Below, piece after piece: positions 28,984 to 38,791 of a stretch of 42,700 nucleotides of DNA (positions are counted from its first letter, which is position 1; every line of letters begins with the position of its first letter). The notes under the pieces are model-generated. The model was not told the origin of the DNA, did no database searches, and saw nothing but the letters and a program-made list of their open reading frames with translations. The DNA is taken from positions 1 to 42,700 of the forward strand of contig CAMCYD010000006.1 in the NCBI GenBank assembly GCA_945883785.1, given 5' to 3'. A program made the translations under genes and the position numbers. The stretch is from Helicobacter pylori PMSS1 (GTDB lineage Bacteria; Campylobacterota; Campylobacteria; Campylobacterales; Arcobacteraceae).

Positions 28984-31900
28984 AAAAAATATATTGCAAA
29001 AGTTTTTAATTTTAGTTGCATTGTTGTTTTCAAGTGCTCTTTATGGGGATGAAGGAACTGTAACTTTTACAAATAAAAGTTCGTACACTTCTTCTATGAC
29101 ACCACAAGCTATTAAGAAAATAGGTAATAATACTTATGGTGCAAATGGTGTAAATGGAGTAGTTATCTTTAGTGATGATGGCGGGATGCTTAGTTTAGTA
29201 AAATCACAAAGTATAAGTGGTGATACGATTAAAGATATAGCAGTTGAGGGTGAAAATATTTATGCGGTATCTACAACGAAATTGTATGTATTGGATTCTA
29301 ACCTTACAATAAAAGGAACTATTCTTTTATCTGGTGAAGTCAATAGTGTAGAAGTAAAATCAAATATTGTTTTTATAGCAAATGGTACAAATGGGATAGT
29401 TTTAGTTGATGCAACAACAAAAACAGCACCTTCCAATGTCGGAAAGTTGTCAACTACAGATGCTAAAAAAATGATTATCAAAAACAATACTCTTTATTTA
29501 GCGGATGGTTGGGGAGGATTGAAAGTTATTGATATAACTACACCTACTTTTCCACGAGTGGTAACTACTGATGACACTGAAACATACACAGATATAGCAT
29601 TTGACACGACCAAGTTATTTGCATTGTCAGGATCAAAAATACGACCTTTTGACATAACAAATGAAATTTTACCTATTAAAAAAACTCTTTTTGACACAAC
29701 AAAAGTTATTACTTCTATTACTTCTATTTTTTCATATGATTCAAATGTTTATATTGGAACAACTAGTGGGATTAGCTCATATTCAACAGTGGATATGAAT
29801 AATTTAGTTTCGAGTGGAACTTATAGTATTTCAAATGTAAATGATTTGTTTATAGTAGGGGGGTATGGATATATCGCGACATCAAATAGTATCAACTTGG
29901 CTTTGTTTGATTCTGATTTTGCAGATGATCTGACAAAAGCACATATTGCCACATCAATTGGAGGATTGCCTCAAAAGATTGAAGGAACCTTGCCTGATGA
30001 TGAAAATGATGTAGATTATATTAAATTAATTTTACCTAATTTTGGGATTTTTTCATTAAGTGTTGATACAAAAATAGGAAATCTAAAAGTAACTCTTTTT
30101 GATGAAAATAATGAAACAATAGCTGAAACAAATAATACAACATCGGCTATTACAGATTTTCAAAAGTCACTGACCGATGGAACATATTTTTTGAAAATAG
30201 AATCAACAACAAATAGTTCAGGTATTTATAATTTATCTATGAGCGTAGCAAGTGATGATTTTACAGATAGTAAAGATGGAGCATTGAGTGTTTTTGACAA
30301 GGATACTATTGCAGGAAATATCTCAACAACTGCAGATAAAGATATTTTCAAAATATTTATAGCAGATGCTGGAAAATTAACACTCAATAGCTCTGAGGCA
30401 TGGTTGAAAGCAAGCATATTAAAAAACAACAAAGATGGTGTGATAAACGGAACTGGAAGCATAGAAGAGGAAGGGATATTCTTCGATATTCCTTATGGTG
30501 GAACTTATTTTATTGAAATTTCTGGTGATATTACAGGGGATTATAGTTTTACAAATAATTTTTCAACAGAGGGTACAAATCCATACGAGGATGTTGATAA
30601 GCCTCAATTGACAAAGCTTCAAGAGCAAATTTTTACTGGAAATAAAGTTATTACAAACTCTGATTTCGTATTTGTCTCAGATAGTGGAAAAGTAATATAT
30701 ACAAAAGATCAAAAAACACTAGGATCTGTTGATACACTACCAAATACAAAAGCTAACATAAAAGATATGGTTATTGCTGGTGAATATCTCTATTATTCTC
30801 TTGAAGGTACTTTTGGAATAGGAATAGCGAAAGTTGGATCAAATGGAGCACTGACCGTACAAAAAGAAAGTTTTTCAGTAGATAATGGAGTTTCAATATC
30901 AAAATTAGTCCTTGATGGAAACTTTTTGTATGCATTTAGTGGAACGAAACTTTATAAAATAAATATCGCTACTAAAACAGCTCCTGTTTTGGATTCAGCA
31001 AATATTTATAATATAGGTACTGAAATTTACGACATTGATATCAAATATTCAGCTTGGAATAGGGTAGGCGCACCAACAAAAACAAGAAATGGTTATATAT
31101 ATATAGCTACACAAAATGGCTTAAAAGTTTTTGGGATAGATGATAAAGCACTTCTTACAATTTATGAAGGTATAGATACGAATTCAACAGCTAAATTAAA
31201 AATATACAATAATAGAATGTACACAATGAATAATTCTACTAAAAGTTTAAATATTTATGACATTAGTGTTCCTGTGTATGCCTCAAAGTTAGGTTCTGTG
31301 AGGGTAGATGAGAACACCTCTTCCATAGAAGTGACAAAAAATAGATTATTTCTTGCACCAAAAATGCAGGTTATCGATATTAGTGATGAAAAAAATCCAA
31401 ATCCAATAAATAGTCTTCCATCTTTAACTGGGCAAAAAGATATCGCACTTTTTGGAGGGGTTGCATATAGTATTGGTTCTAACTTAACTTCGTATGAAAT
31501 CCAAAATGACTACAACAATAGTGCATTATCTGTGGGTACAACTATCAAAGGAAATATCTCAAAAATAGTAAAAGAGTATGGAACAGGTAGTGATACAGAT
31601 AAATTTATAATAACAGCGACAAACAGCGGAACAATTACTCTTGATTTTAATGGAACCGTAGGGTTGGATTTCAATACAACACTTACTTCAAAAACATCGT
31701 CAGATATCTCTGTGGGGACTTATGAGGTAGAAGTTTTTAGTACAAATGGAACAGATGGGAATTATACTTTAAATACAACATTTGCCAAAGATGATTTTCC
31801 AGATGAAATAGCAAACGCAACATATTTAGACTTTGATAGTAATGGGATAGTTGTAAAAAGTGGGAATTTAAGTAGTACGGGTGATGATAAAGATTATTTT

Positions 31901-34900
31901 AAAATTGATTTGACAAGAAGAGGAACATTAACACTAAAATTAACAGGGAATGTTAATGCTAAAGTTGAGCTTATCGATAAAAATAAAAAAACTATTTATA
32001 GTAAAGAATATAATACAATCAATGGTACAACAGAATACAAAGTTGAAACTACTTTAAATCCAGACACATATTATCTTTTGGTAACAAAGGAAGATAATAA
32101 TACTACAAAAGTAGAAGGTAACTATAGTTTAGAGGTTATTTTTACTCCAAATGATGACTTCGTACTCAATGAAAAGATACCATATGATCAACTTATTTAT
32201 GGAAATAGTTTTATATATACAATGCTTGGAAATAAACTCAATGTCTACAGTCATCTTCTCCAAAAAGTTTCACAGAAAGAATTAACTTATGATACTACTA
32301 AAATGTGTTCTAAACCGATTGTTGTTGGAAACTATATGTACTACAATCAAAAAAGTACAGATACTCAGACAATAAATCCTTGTGATCAAACAAAATATAC
32401 ACTCTCAAACGGTGGATATGTAAAATACAATCTCAATGTTGGTGAAGATGATAGAAATGAAATATCTTCAGAATATTATAGAGTGTATCAAGAAGCATTT
32501 ATGACAATGGAATATGAAAAAGATCCATATATGGGTATCACAGCACTAGCAAATATAGATACAAATTCTCTTGTGATGATAGACTCTAGTAAAATAGCAA
32601 CTTATACTATCCCAACTGATAAAACACAACAAATGACTCCACTTGACAGCGAGAAACTAATAGCAAGCAATAAAGTGATAGTTGATGGAAATTATTTGTA
32701 TTCATTGGATAGGGATGGGAATAAATTAAATATTTATGATATATCAGATAAAGCACATCCAATTTTGAAAAAAGACTTTGATACCTATACATATTCGAGA
32801 GATATGATTTTAAAGGGAAATTATTTATATCTTGCATCGAACAGTGGAATAATCCATGTCCTTGATATTAGTAATAAATCTGCACCAACCAAAGTATTTT
32901 CTGGACTGAAACAAGATCAATGGAATTATTACTATGATACAGTTTACAATATGGTTTTAAACAGTGATGATAATAAAACACTTTATTTGCAACACAATAC
33001 TGGATTTTATATAGTTGATATTTCAGATCCAACGGCACCTGTATATAAATTAAAATATTATAGTCAATCATATTCCTCTGATGGTATAAATAGAAGTCTC
33101 AAATACTTGAACAAAAAAGTTTATAATCTTTATGCTTATTCTTTAGATGTTGTGGATGTTAATAATAGTACGAATCCAGCATTGTACGCATTTAAGTCTA
33201 ATGGAATTAGTGCTTCTGATATTGTTGTTGTTTCTGAAGATACAATCTATATCAAAAATTCAAGTAATATTGTAAAAACTTCATTAGCGAAGATAAAATC
33301 AAATGATAGTAATGTATCTAATATATCAAGTATTTACGACACAATAAAATATCAAAATGGTGTGATATATCAAGCTTCATCTTCTAAAATAGATGAATAT
33401 GATGAAAATCTAACATTTATAAAAAATGATATCAATATTACGCAATCACCAGCAGATTTTACACTCAATGATGGATATATTTATGTTGCCAATTCAGATT
33501 TGGGATATTCGATTTATCGTGATGGTAACTCTACTAGGCTCAATGTTGTAGGATACAATACTACGACAAATAATTTTCAAGATATGGTACTCAAAAACAA
33601 CATCGCTTATGTAGCAAATAGCAATAGTGAAGCTGGAATAAAAATATATGACATAAGTGATAAAGCAAATATTGTTTATAAATCACTAGTAAAAGTGACA
33701 GATAATTCTAATTATGGTCAATCTATTTCAAAAGTCGCAATTGATGGAAATAATATTTATCCTTACAATACATATTTTTTAGCAAAATATAGTATTTCAA
33801 ATCCAACAAATCCTACGAAAGTTTTAGGTGTAAGTAATTTAAAATCTTCGTCAAGTCTATATTATTCTGATATAAGTATAGGCAAAATGATAATCGATGG
33901 TAATTACGGTTACATCGCAAATCAATACTATAATAACTATGGGTTAACAATTATAAATCTTACTGACTTTTCAATAGTGAAGAATTTTAAAATATCAACT
34001 ATAGGTACGCCAAAAGATTTGGTCAAAAAAGGAAATACTGTTTATATCGGTGGAAGTAGTGGTTTTGCAGCTGTAGATGTGTCTTCGTTATCAACTCCAA
34101 GTTTGAAAAAAACTATAGATAAATACCAATATGTAAATACTTTAGCACTTGATGGAGATTTTCTTTATGTTGGGACAAGTGGAAATTTAATTAAATATGA
34201 TATTTCAGACCCACAAGTACCAGTTATAAAAGAGATAGCTGCAAAAGAAAACTCTAATTATCCTAGCGATACTTCTAGCTTTAGTGTGGATAAAATGCAT
34301 ATTTATAATGGAAAAATTTATGGAAATGTTACTAAGGAAGATAAACTAAAAATTATCGATTTAAATAGTTCACATCAGTTGCCATACTATACATATTTGA
34401 GTAAACTCAATATTTTGTATGGTGATGATAAGTATCTCTATGAATATGGGACACTCACTTCTGACAGTTTTGGAAATAGTGTAAATAAAAGTATCCTTAG
34501 TAGAATTTTAAATACAAATGACACTAATAATTACGAATTGACCGAAAGTAAAGGTCAATACGAAGTTTCTGGTATCACGATAGTAAGAAGCAATGGGGAA
34601 GATTTGTATATTGCATTAGGAAAGACATTGCAAGTTGTTTCGTTTGATAGTTTCAATAAAGCAACAGTAAAATCAGAAATAACATTTGATAATAATATCA
34701 CCCATATGGAAGTTTTGGGAACTAAGAAAACTCTCTATATTCATATAGAAGGGACAAAATATATCAAAGTGTATGATATTAAAGACAATTCAAATCTTGC
34801 AAAAATACAAGAATATGATACAAATGAAATATTAAATAGCATCTTCTTTAGAAGCAATAAAGTCTATATATCTTCTCCAAACTATGGTGTAAAAATAGCT

Positions 34901-35434
34901 TATACAGATGAAAAAGGGATACTCGTTCCAGATAAAGATTTTGAAAATATAGGAGTAAGTGTCGATAATGTATATAGTGTTGACAATAGTACTTTTAACT
35001 ACACAGCTACAGATGGAAATATTTCAAAACTGAATGTATTTATTTTGAAAGAGAAACTCTCAGATGGGATATCAGATTCTTCATATTCTCAAGGAAGTGA
35101 AACAAAACCTCCAAAAGAAGGGTGTTTTATAGCAACAGCTGCATTTGGAAGTTATTTTGAAAAACATGTAAAAGTGCTTCGAGATTTTAGAGATAGATAC
35201 CTCAAAACAAATCCAATAGGACTTGCTTTTGTTGATTTTTATTATACCTATTCACCTGCAATTGCCGATATGATAGCGGATAATGAAATAGCAAAAGTTG
35301 TGATTAGATCGATATTGACACCGATTGTGTATCTTATAGAGTATCCATTGTATGGATTCTTACTGATTGGATTGTTATTTGGAGTGCGAAGAGAATATAG
35401 AAAATCAAGAGCGGAAGGGACGGTAGCACAATGA
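28976..35434 (+). CDS. Second giant exported CFI-box-CTERM protein with LVIVD-propeller and PPC-like repeats
   Basis: The protein has about 2152 residues. The ATG at 28976 is chosen over an in-frame ATG at 28922 because it gives an immediate signal peptide (MNRKNILQKFLILVALLFSSALYG) and a tight overlap. Residues about 25-340 are LVIVD-type propeller ('NNTYGANGVNGVVIFSDDGG'). Pairs of PPC-like sandwiches lie near 344-423 and 455-528, and near 872-935 and 970-1055. Propeller repeats ('LYLADGWGGLKVIDITTP', 'DGNYLYSLDRDGNKLNIYDISD') fill the rest. The end is '[12 protein letters not shown]' (Cys 2050), '[13 protein letters not shown]', 'FYYTYSPAIADMIA', a hydrophobic segment and a basic tail. It is a paralog of the giant at 15365 without the N-terminal Ig block, and the last about 100 residues are the most alike. 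Confidence 0.8.
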   Translation: MNRKNILQKFLILVALLFSSALYGDEGTVTFTNKSSYTSSMTPQAIKKIGNNTYGANGVNGVVIFSDDGGMLSLVKSQSISGDTIKDIAVEGENIYAVSTTKLYVLDSNLTIKGTILLSGEVNSVEVKSNIVFIANGTNGIVLVDATTKTAPSNVGKLSTTDAKKMIIKNNTLYLADGWGGLKVIDITTPTFPRVVTTDDTETYTDIAFDTTKLFALSGSKIRPFDITNEILPIKKTLFDTTKVITSITSIFSYDSNVYIGTTSGISSYSTVDMNNLVSSGTYSISNVNDLFIVGGYGYIATSNSINLALFDSDFADDLTKAHIATSIGGLPQKIEGTLPDDENDVDYIKLILPNFGIFSLSVDTKIGNLKVTLFDENNETIAETNNTTSAITDFQKSLTDGTYFLKIESTTNSSGIYNLSMSVASDDFTDSKDGALSVFDKDTIAGNISTTADKDIFKIFIADAGKLTLNSSEAWLKASILKNNKDGVINGTGSIEEEGIFFDIPYGGTYFIEISGDITGDYSFTNNFSTEGTNPYEDVDKPQLTKLQEQIFTGNKVITNSDFVFVSDSGKVIYTKDQKTLGSVDTLPNTKANIKDMVIAGEYLYYSLEGTFGIGIAKVGSNGALTVQKESFSVDNGVSISKLVLDGNFLYAFSGTKLYKINIATKTAPVLDSANIYNIGTEIYDIDIKYSAWNRVGAPTKTRNGYIYIATQNGLKVFGIDDKALLTIYEGIDTNSTAKLKIYNNRMYTMNNSTKSLNIYDISVPVYASKLGSVRVDENTSSIEVTKNRLFLAPKMQVIDISDEKNPNPINSLPSLTGQKDIALFGGVAYSIGSNLTSYEIQNDYNNSALSVGTTIKGNISKIVKEYGTGSDTDKFIITATNSGTITLDFNGTVGLDFNTTLTSKTSSDISVGTYEVEVFSTNGTDGNYTLNTTFAKDDFPDEIANATYLDFDSNGIVVKSGNLSSTGDDKDYFKIDLTRRGTLTLKLTGNVNAKVELIDKNKKTIYSKEYNTINGTTEYKVETTLNPDTYYLLVTKEDNNTTKVEGNYSLEVIFTPNDDFVLNEKIPYDQLIYGNSFIYTMLGNKLNVYSHLLQKVSQKELTYDTTKMCSKPIVVGNYMYYNQKSTDTQTINPCDQTKYTLSNGGYVKYNLNVGEDDRNEISSEYYRVYQEAFMTMEYEKDPYMGITALANIDTNSLVMIDSSKIATYTIPTDKTQQMTPLDSEKLIASNKVIVDGNYLYSLDRDGNKLNIYDISDKAHPILKKDFDTYTYSRDMILKGNYLYLASNSGIIHVLDISNKSAPTKVFSGLKQDQWNYYYDTVYNMVLNSDDNKTLYLQHNTGFYIVDISDPTAPVYKLKYYSQSYSSDGINRSLKYLNKKVYNLYAYSLDVVDVNNSTNPALYAFKSNGISASDIVVVSEDTIYIKNSSNIVKTSLAKIKSNDSNVSNISSIYDTIKYQNGVIYQASSSKIDEYDENLTFIKNDINITQSPADFTLNDGYIYVANSDLGYSIYRDGNSTRLNVVGYNTTTNNFQDMVLKNNIAYVANSNSEAGIKIYDISDKANIVYKSLVKVTDNSNYGQSISKVAIDGNNIYPYNTYFLAKYSISNPTNPTKVLGVSNLKSSSSLYYSDISIGKMIIDGNYGYIANQYYNNYGLTIINLTDFSIVKNFKISTIGTPKDLVKKGNTVYIGGSSGFAAVDVSSLSTPSLKKTIDKYQYVNTLALDGDFLYVGTSGNLIKYDISDPQVPVIKEIAAKENSNYPSDTSSFSVDKMHIYNGKIYGNVTKEDKLKIIDLNSSHQLPYYTYLSKLNILYGDDKYLYEYGTLTSDSFGNSVNKSILSRILNTNDTNNYELTESKGQYEVSGITIVRSNGEDLYIALGKTLQVVSFDSFNKATVKSEITFDNNITHMEVLGTKKTLYIHIEGTKYIKVYDIKDNSNLAKIQEYDTNEILNSIFFRSNKVYISSPNYGVKIAYTDEKGILVPDKDFENIGVSVDNVYSVDNSTFNYTATDGNISKLNVFILKEKLSDGISDSSYSQGSETKPPKEGCFIATAAFGSYFEKHVKVLRDFRDRYLKTNPIGLAFVDFYYTYSPAIADMIADNEIAKVVIRSILTPIVYLIEYPLYGFLLIGLLFGVRREYRKSRAEGTVAQ

Positions 35435-38316
35435 AAAAAATAATACATATAATTTTTATCACTCTCTTGTATGTAGTTTTGATGACTGGATGCGGTGGTG
35501 GAGGCTCTACTTATAAAGAAGATGTTGCTCCAGCTCAGGATGCAAAAAATATCGGGACAGGGTATTTTATCGATTCACCAGTTTCTGGAATATTTTATAG
35601 AAGTGGAAAAATCAGTGGAGTAACTGATGTGAATGGAACTTTCAAATATGATGCAACACCAGATGTCGCCTACAATACAGATATTTCATTTAGTGTAGGA
35701 AATATCAAACTAGGAACGCTTCAAGTAACTGATATAAATGAAACTGACCATAAATTGTATCCAAATGAGCTTCTTGGGTTTGACAGAAAAGATACAAACA
35801 ATACCCAAACAATTATGATGCTACGACTTTTACAATCTTTAGATGATGATGGAGATACATCACATGGTATTCATATCTTATCTACACTTCAAAATAAACT
35901 CGAAATAAGCCCAATTAACTTTGAAAATAATGTAACAGAAGCGAATTTACATAAGACTATGTCAGATGTGAAAATGAAGCTAGTGAATGAATTTGTAGCC
36001 AGAAATCATTTTGAGAAAGGCTTAAATGATACTTTTGGATGGAATGTTGATACTATCGGACCTTTGGTTCCCGTTGTTTTAACTACAAATAATCTTACCA
36101 ATGAAGATACTTTTGCATTGGCATTGAGTGGGGAGGCAAATAGCACAATCTATATCGATAATGTCGATAGTGGAATCGTTCTAGATTCTTCAGGGATAGC
36201 AAATCTTTCGCTCAATACTTCAGGGAGTGATGGCAATAAAACATTTCTTATTTATTTAAAAGATACAAAAGACAACCTAGGTGAACACTTAACATATTTA
36301 GTGAAAAAAGATAGCACACCACCGCAAATAACAGTGCCATCTTCAATAGATATGTTTGAAAAAATTTCAAAAGTTCCATTAACTATCAGTGCAACAGATG
36401 TGAGTCCTCTCACCTATTCTCTAAGCGGAACAGATGCAAGCAGTTTTACTCTTGGAAGCGATAGAGTGCTTAACTTTAAAACAGCTCCTAGTTATGCAAC
36501 AAAATTATCTTACAGTATCAATATTGATATTTTTGATGGGATAAATAGTGTAAGTGTTCCATTAACTATCAAGATTTTGCAAACAGACTATGATTTTAGT
36601 GGTGATACTACTTGGGAACAAGATAGTGTAGCAATGAAAAGCGGGAAGATTTCAGGCAATCAAATCACATGTATAGAAAAAAAAGTAACTGGAAATATTT
36701 CATTTGACTGGAAAGTTTCTTCAGAATATTATGCTGATTATCTAAAATTTTATATCGATGGTTCAAATTATAATTCAATATCAGGAGAACAAGATTGGTC
36801 GAGTCAAAGTTATTATCTAGTAGGTAATCATACAGCAAAATGGTGTTATACAAAAGATGGAGCTTCTTCAAGTGGTGAAGATGCTGGATGGATTAGAAAT
36901 GTAGTTGATGAAAATACTACGACACATATCCCATATTTTACCAATAGTAATTATGCACATGTAAATGAAAATCAAAAAAATGCGATAACTTTAACTGCAA
37001 CAGATGCAGATAATAACCCATTGACTTATTCTATTTCAGGGGTAGATGCAAGTTATTTTGATTTGAATAGTTCAAGCAGAGTAGTGACATTTAAAGTTGC
37101 ACCTGATTATGAAGATGAAAATCGAACCTCTCATCGATATCAATTTACAGCTACTGTAAGCGACGGGATCTATAGCAAGGCACAATATATTTTTATTTAT
37201 ATCAATAATACTGGAGAAGATACAATTCCGAATAGTTTTAGTTTCACATCGCAATCGAATGTTGCACTTTCAAGTGCAATTGAATCAAACAGCATAACTA
37301 TTTCAGGTATTGATGCATCTGCTCTAATATCTATTTCAAATGGAGAATATAGTCTTAATAGTGGTGCTTGGACAAATGCAGATGGATCGGTTTCAAATGG
37401 AACTATTGTAAAAGTAAGACATACAAGCTCAGGAACATCAGAATCAAATGTGACTACAACATTGACAATTGGTGGAGTAAATGGGATGTTTACTTCATCA
37501 ACACTCAAAGAGGTAGGTTTATATATTCGTTCTGCAGTGTATGACAATAACCGTACAGTCACACCAAATGATGATGAGCTTTATATTTATTTTAGTAAAG
37601 AGATAAATCCATCTTCAATCAGTAGCGATATGAGCCAAAACTATGATATTAATGGAACAGGAGCCATAGGTAGTGCGTCAATTGGAGAGTATAATAGCAC
37701 AATTTTTTATAGGCATAAAGTATCTTTAAACTCAAATGGAACATCCTCTGTTGCCTTAGACAATAATGGTAGTACAAAAATAGTGTTGCATCAAAGTGTG
37801 ATTAGGGATATAAATGGGAGCTACCCATTGGATTATAATCAAACGATTGTAGATACATTGACCCCAGTGCTAAAAACTGGGCAAACTACTAGTTATGCAA
37901 CAAATGATGACGGTACTTATAAAAAAGGGGTAGCAAGAAGCTATACAAGAGATGCTGGCAAAGCGGTAGTCACAGACAACGTCACAGGCTTACAGTGGCA
38001 AGATGACAACACCACTACACCATCAACTCTGACTTGGGATTATGCGATAACTTATTGTACAAACTTAGAGTTTGGTGGATTTAGCGACTGGCGACTCCCA
38101 TCAAAAGAAGAGCTAGAAACTATCGTTGATTATGGAAAATATAGCCCTAGTATTGACCAAACTTTTACAAATGTTACCTCTAGCTATTATTGGAGTTCTA
38201 CTACCGATGCGAGCTACACTAGCTATGCTTGGCTTGTCTCTTTCAACTATGGTTATACGCGCAACGACGTTAAGACGGATAGCTATTATGTTCGGTGTGT
38301 TAGAGACGGACAGTAA
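35431..38316 (+). CDS. DUF1566 lipoprotein with cadherin-like modules and a DGR-type variable C-terminus
   Basis: The 961-residue lipoprotein starts at ATGA overlapping the giant gene. Its lipobox is 'LMTGCG' with Cys 21. Residues about 38-190 are a 'GYFIDSPVSGIFYRSG...SGVTDVNGTFKYD' carboxypeptidase-regulatory-like region. Cadherin/Ig-like modules follow ('PLTYSLSGTDASSFTLG', 'AITLTATDADNNPLTYSISG'). Residues about 840-961 are a DUF1566 (Lcl C-terminal, C-type-lectin-like) domain: 'GLQWQDD', 'FGGFSDWRLPSKEELETIVD', 'SSYYWSST', 'YYVRCVRDGQ'. The last 46 codons (from residue 916) differ from the paralog at 39070 almost only at first and second codon positions, the pattern of a retroelement-mutated variable region. 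It is the last operon gene, and a displayed, diversified ligand binder is the natural reading. Confidence 0.85.
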   Translation: MKKIIHIIFITLLYVVLMTGCGGGGSTYKEDVAPAQDAKNIGTGYFIDSPVSGIFYRSGKISGVTDVNGTFKYDATPDVAYNTDISFSVGNIKLGTLQVTDINETDHKLYPNELLGFDRKDTNNTQTIMMLRLLQSLDDDGDTSHGIHILSTLQNKLEISPINFENNVTEANLHKTMSDVKMKLVNEFVARNHFEKGLNDTFGWNVDTIGPLVPVVLTTNNLTNEDTFALALSGEANSTIYIDNVDSGIVLDSSGIANLSLNTSGSDGNKTFLIYLKDTKDNLGEHLTYLVKKDSTPPQITVPSSIDMFEKISKVPLTISATDVSPLTYSLSGTDASSFTLGSDRVLNFKTAPSYATKLSYSINIDIFDGINSVSVPLTIKILQTDYDFSGDTTWEQDSVAMKSGKISGNQITCIEKKVTGNISFDWKVSSEYYADYLKFYIDGSNYNSISGEQDWSSQSYYLVGNHTAKWCYTKDGASSSGEDAGWIRNVVDENTTTHIPYFTNSNYAHVNENQKNAITLTATDADNNPLTYSISGVDASYFDLNSSSRVVTFKVAPDYEDENRTSHRYQFTATVSDGIYSKAQYIFIYINNTGEDTIPNSFSFTSQSNVALSSAIESNSITISGIDASALISISNGEYSLNSGAWTNADGSVSNGTIVKVRHTSSGTSESNVTTTLTIGGVNGMFTSSTLKEVGLYIRSAVYDNNRTVTPNDDELYIYFSKEINPSSISSDMSQNYDINGTGAIGSASIGEYNSTIFYRHKVSLNSNGTSSVALDNNGSTKIVLHQSVIRDINGSYPLDYNQTIVDTLTPVLKTGQTTSYATNDDGTYKKGVARSYTRDAGKAVVTDNVTGLQWQDDNTTTPSTLTWDYAITYCTNLEFGGFSDWRLPSKEELETIVDYGKYSPSIDQTFTNVTSSYYWSSTTDASYTSYAWLVSFNYGYTRNDVKTDSYYVRCVRDGQ

Positions 38317-38329
38317 CTTTGATACTTTG
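38169..38329 (+). other. Candidate DGR variable region 1 (VR1)
   Basis: This 161-bp segment aligns without gaps to 39411-39571 (offset 1242) with 19 differences: 11 at codon position 1, 7 at position 2 and 1 at position 3. Thirteen of fourteen changed codons change the amino acid. Ten of the 19 sites have A in one copy, and the other nine have A in neither. All are compatible with an adenine in a common template. The last 43 bp, from TATGTTCGGTGTG to the shared TTTGATACTTTG, are identical and would hold the IMH-like end. Confidence 0.8.
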
Positions 38330-38481
38330 TCATTGCGAGTGAAACGAAGCAATCCATCTTGTCATTGCGAGGAATGAAATGACGAAGTAATCCATAAAGC
38401 CGACTATGGATTGCTTCACTTCGTTCGCAATGACAACCCGTCACTGCGAGGAACGAAGCAGTCCATTTCGTTCACAATGAC
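38329..38481. repeat. Cluster of three REP-type repeats
   Basis: A half unit at 38329-38356 starts GTCATTGCGAGTGAAACGAA. A complete hairpin spans 38361-38434, from GTCATTGCGAGG to CGCAATGAC. A shorter hairpin lies at 38440-38481. All belong to the family at 5080. The first begins exactly at the end of variable region 1. Confidence 0.85.
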
Positions 38482-38499
38482 TAAAAAAAGGAGAACCAA

Positions 38500-38787
38500 A
38501 TGAAACAAGGGTATGTTTATATCATGACCAATCAAAAAAATGGAACACTTTATATCGGAGTAACCAATGATTTGATTCGTAGAGTATATGAACATAAAGG
38601 ATGTTTACAGGAGTGTTTTACTAAAAAATATGGTTTGAAAACACTTGTATATTATGAAATATTTGATGATATTGAAGAAGCTATCAAAAGAGAAAAACAA
38701 CTCAAAGCTGGAAATAGAGCTAAGAAAATATCACTTATTGAAAGTATAAATTCAAATTGGGAAGATTTGTATGGTAGTATTTTGTAA
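38500..38787 (+). CDS. GIY-YIG family endonuclease (UvrC-N-like, REP-associated)
   Basis: This 95-residue single-domain GIY-YIG nuclease contains 'GYVYIMTNQKNGTLYIGVTNDLIRRVYEH', holding the two motif halves (YVY and YIG) and the catalytic Arg. It also has 'EAIKREKQLKAGNRAKKISLIESINSNWEDLY', with the Glu of the active site. The length is complete, and AAAGGAG precedes the ATG at 38500. REP units lie directly on both sides (ending at 38481 and starting at 38792). I have the impression that small nucleases of this type often sit inside such repeats, which suggests a mobile unit. It is unlikely to be part of the upstream operon's function. Confidence 0.88.
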   Translation: MKQGYVYIMTNQKNGTLYIGVTNDLIRRVYEHKGCLQECFTKKYGLKTLVYYEIFDDIEEAIKREKQLKAGNRAKKISLIESINSNWEDLYGSIL

Positions 38788-38791
38788 AAAA

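Noticed and set aside
37197-37562. 121-residue minus-strand frame, and similar long antisense frames across the operon
   Set aside because: They are shadows of the long plus-strand genes, with no ribosome site or recognisable protein features.
5305-38316. Type IX secretion system proper
   Set aside because: No SprA/Sov, GldL/GldM, PorN or PorU homologs could be seen. Only a PorV-like barrel and a SUMF1-like domain are comparable.
38113-38377. Overlapping frames in other phases across VR1 and VR2 (both with 'ALAMLGLS'-like peptides)
   Set aside because: They exist only because both variable regions share the same DNA. The DUF1566 frame explains the codon-position bias.
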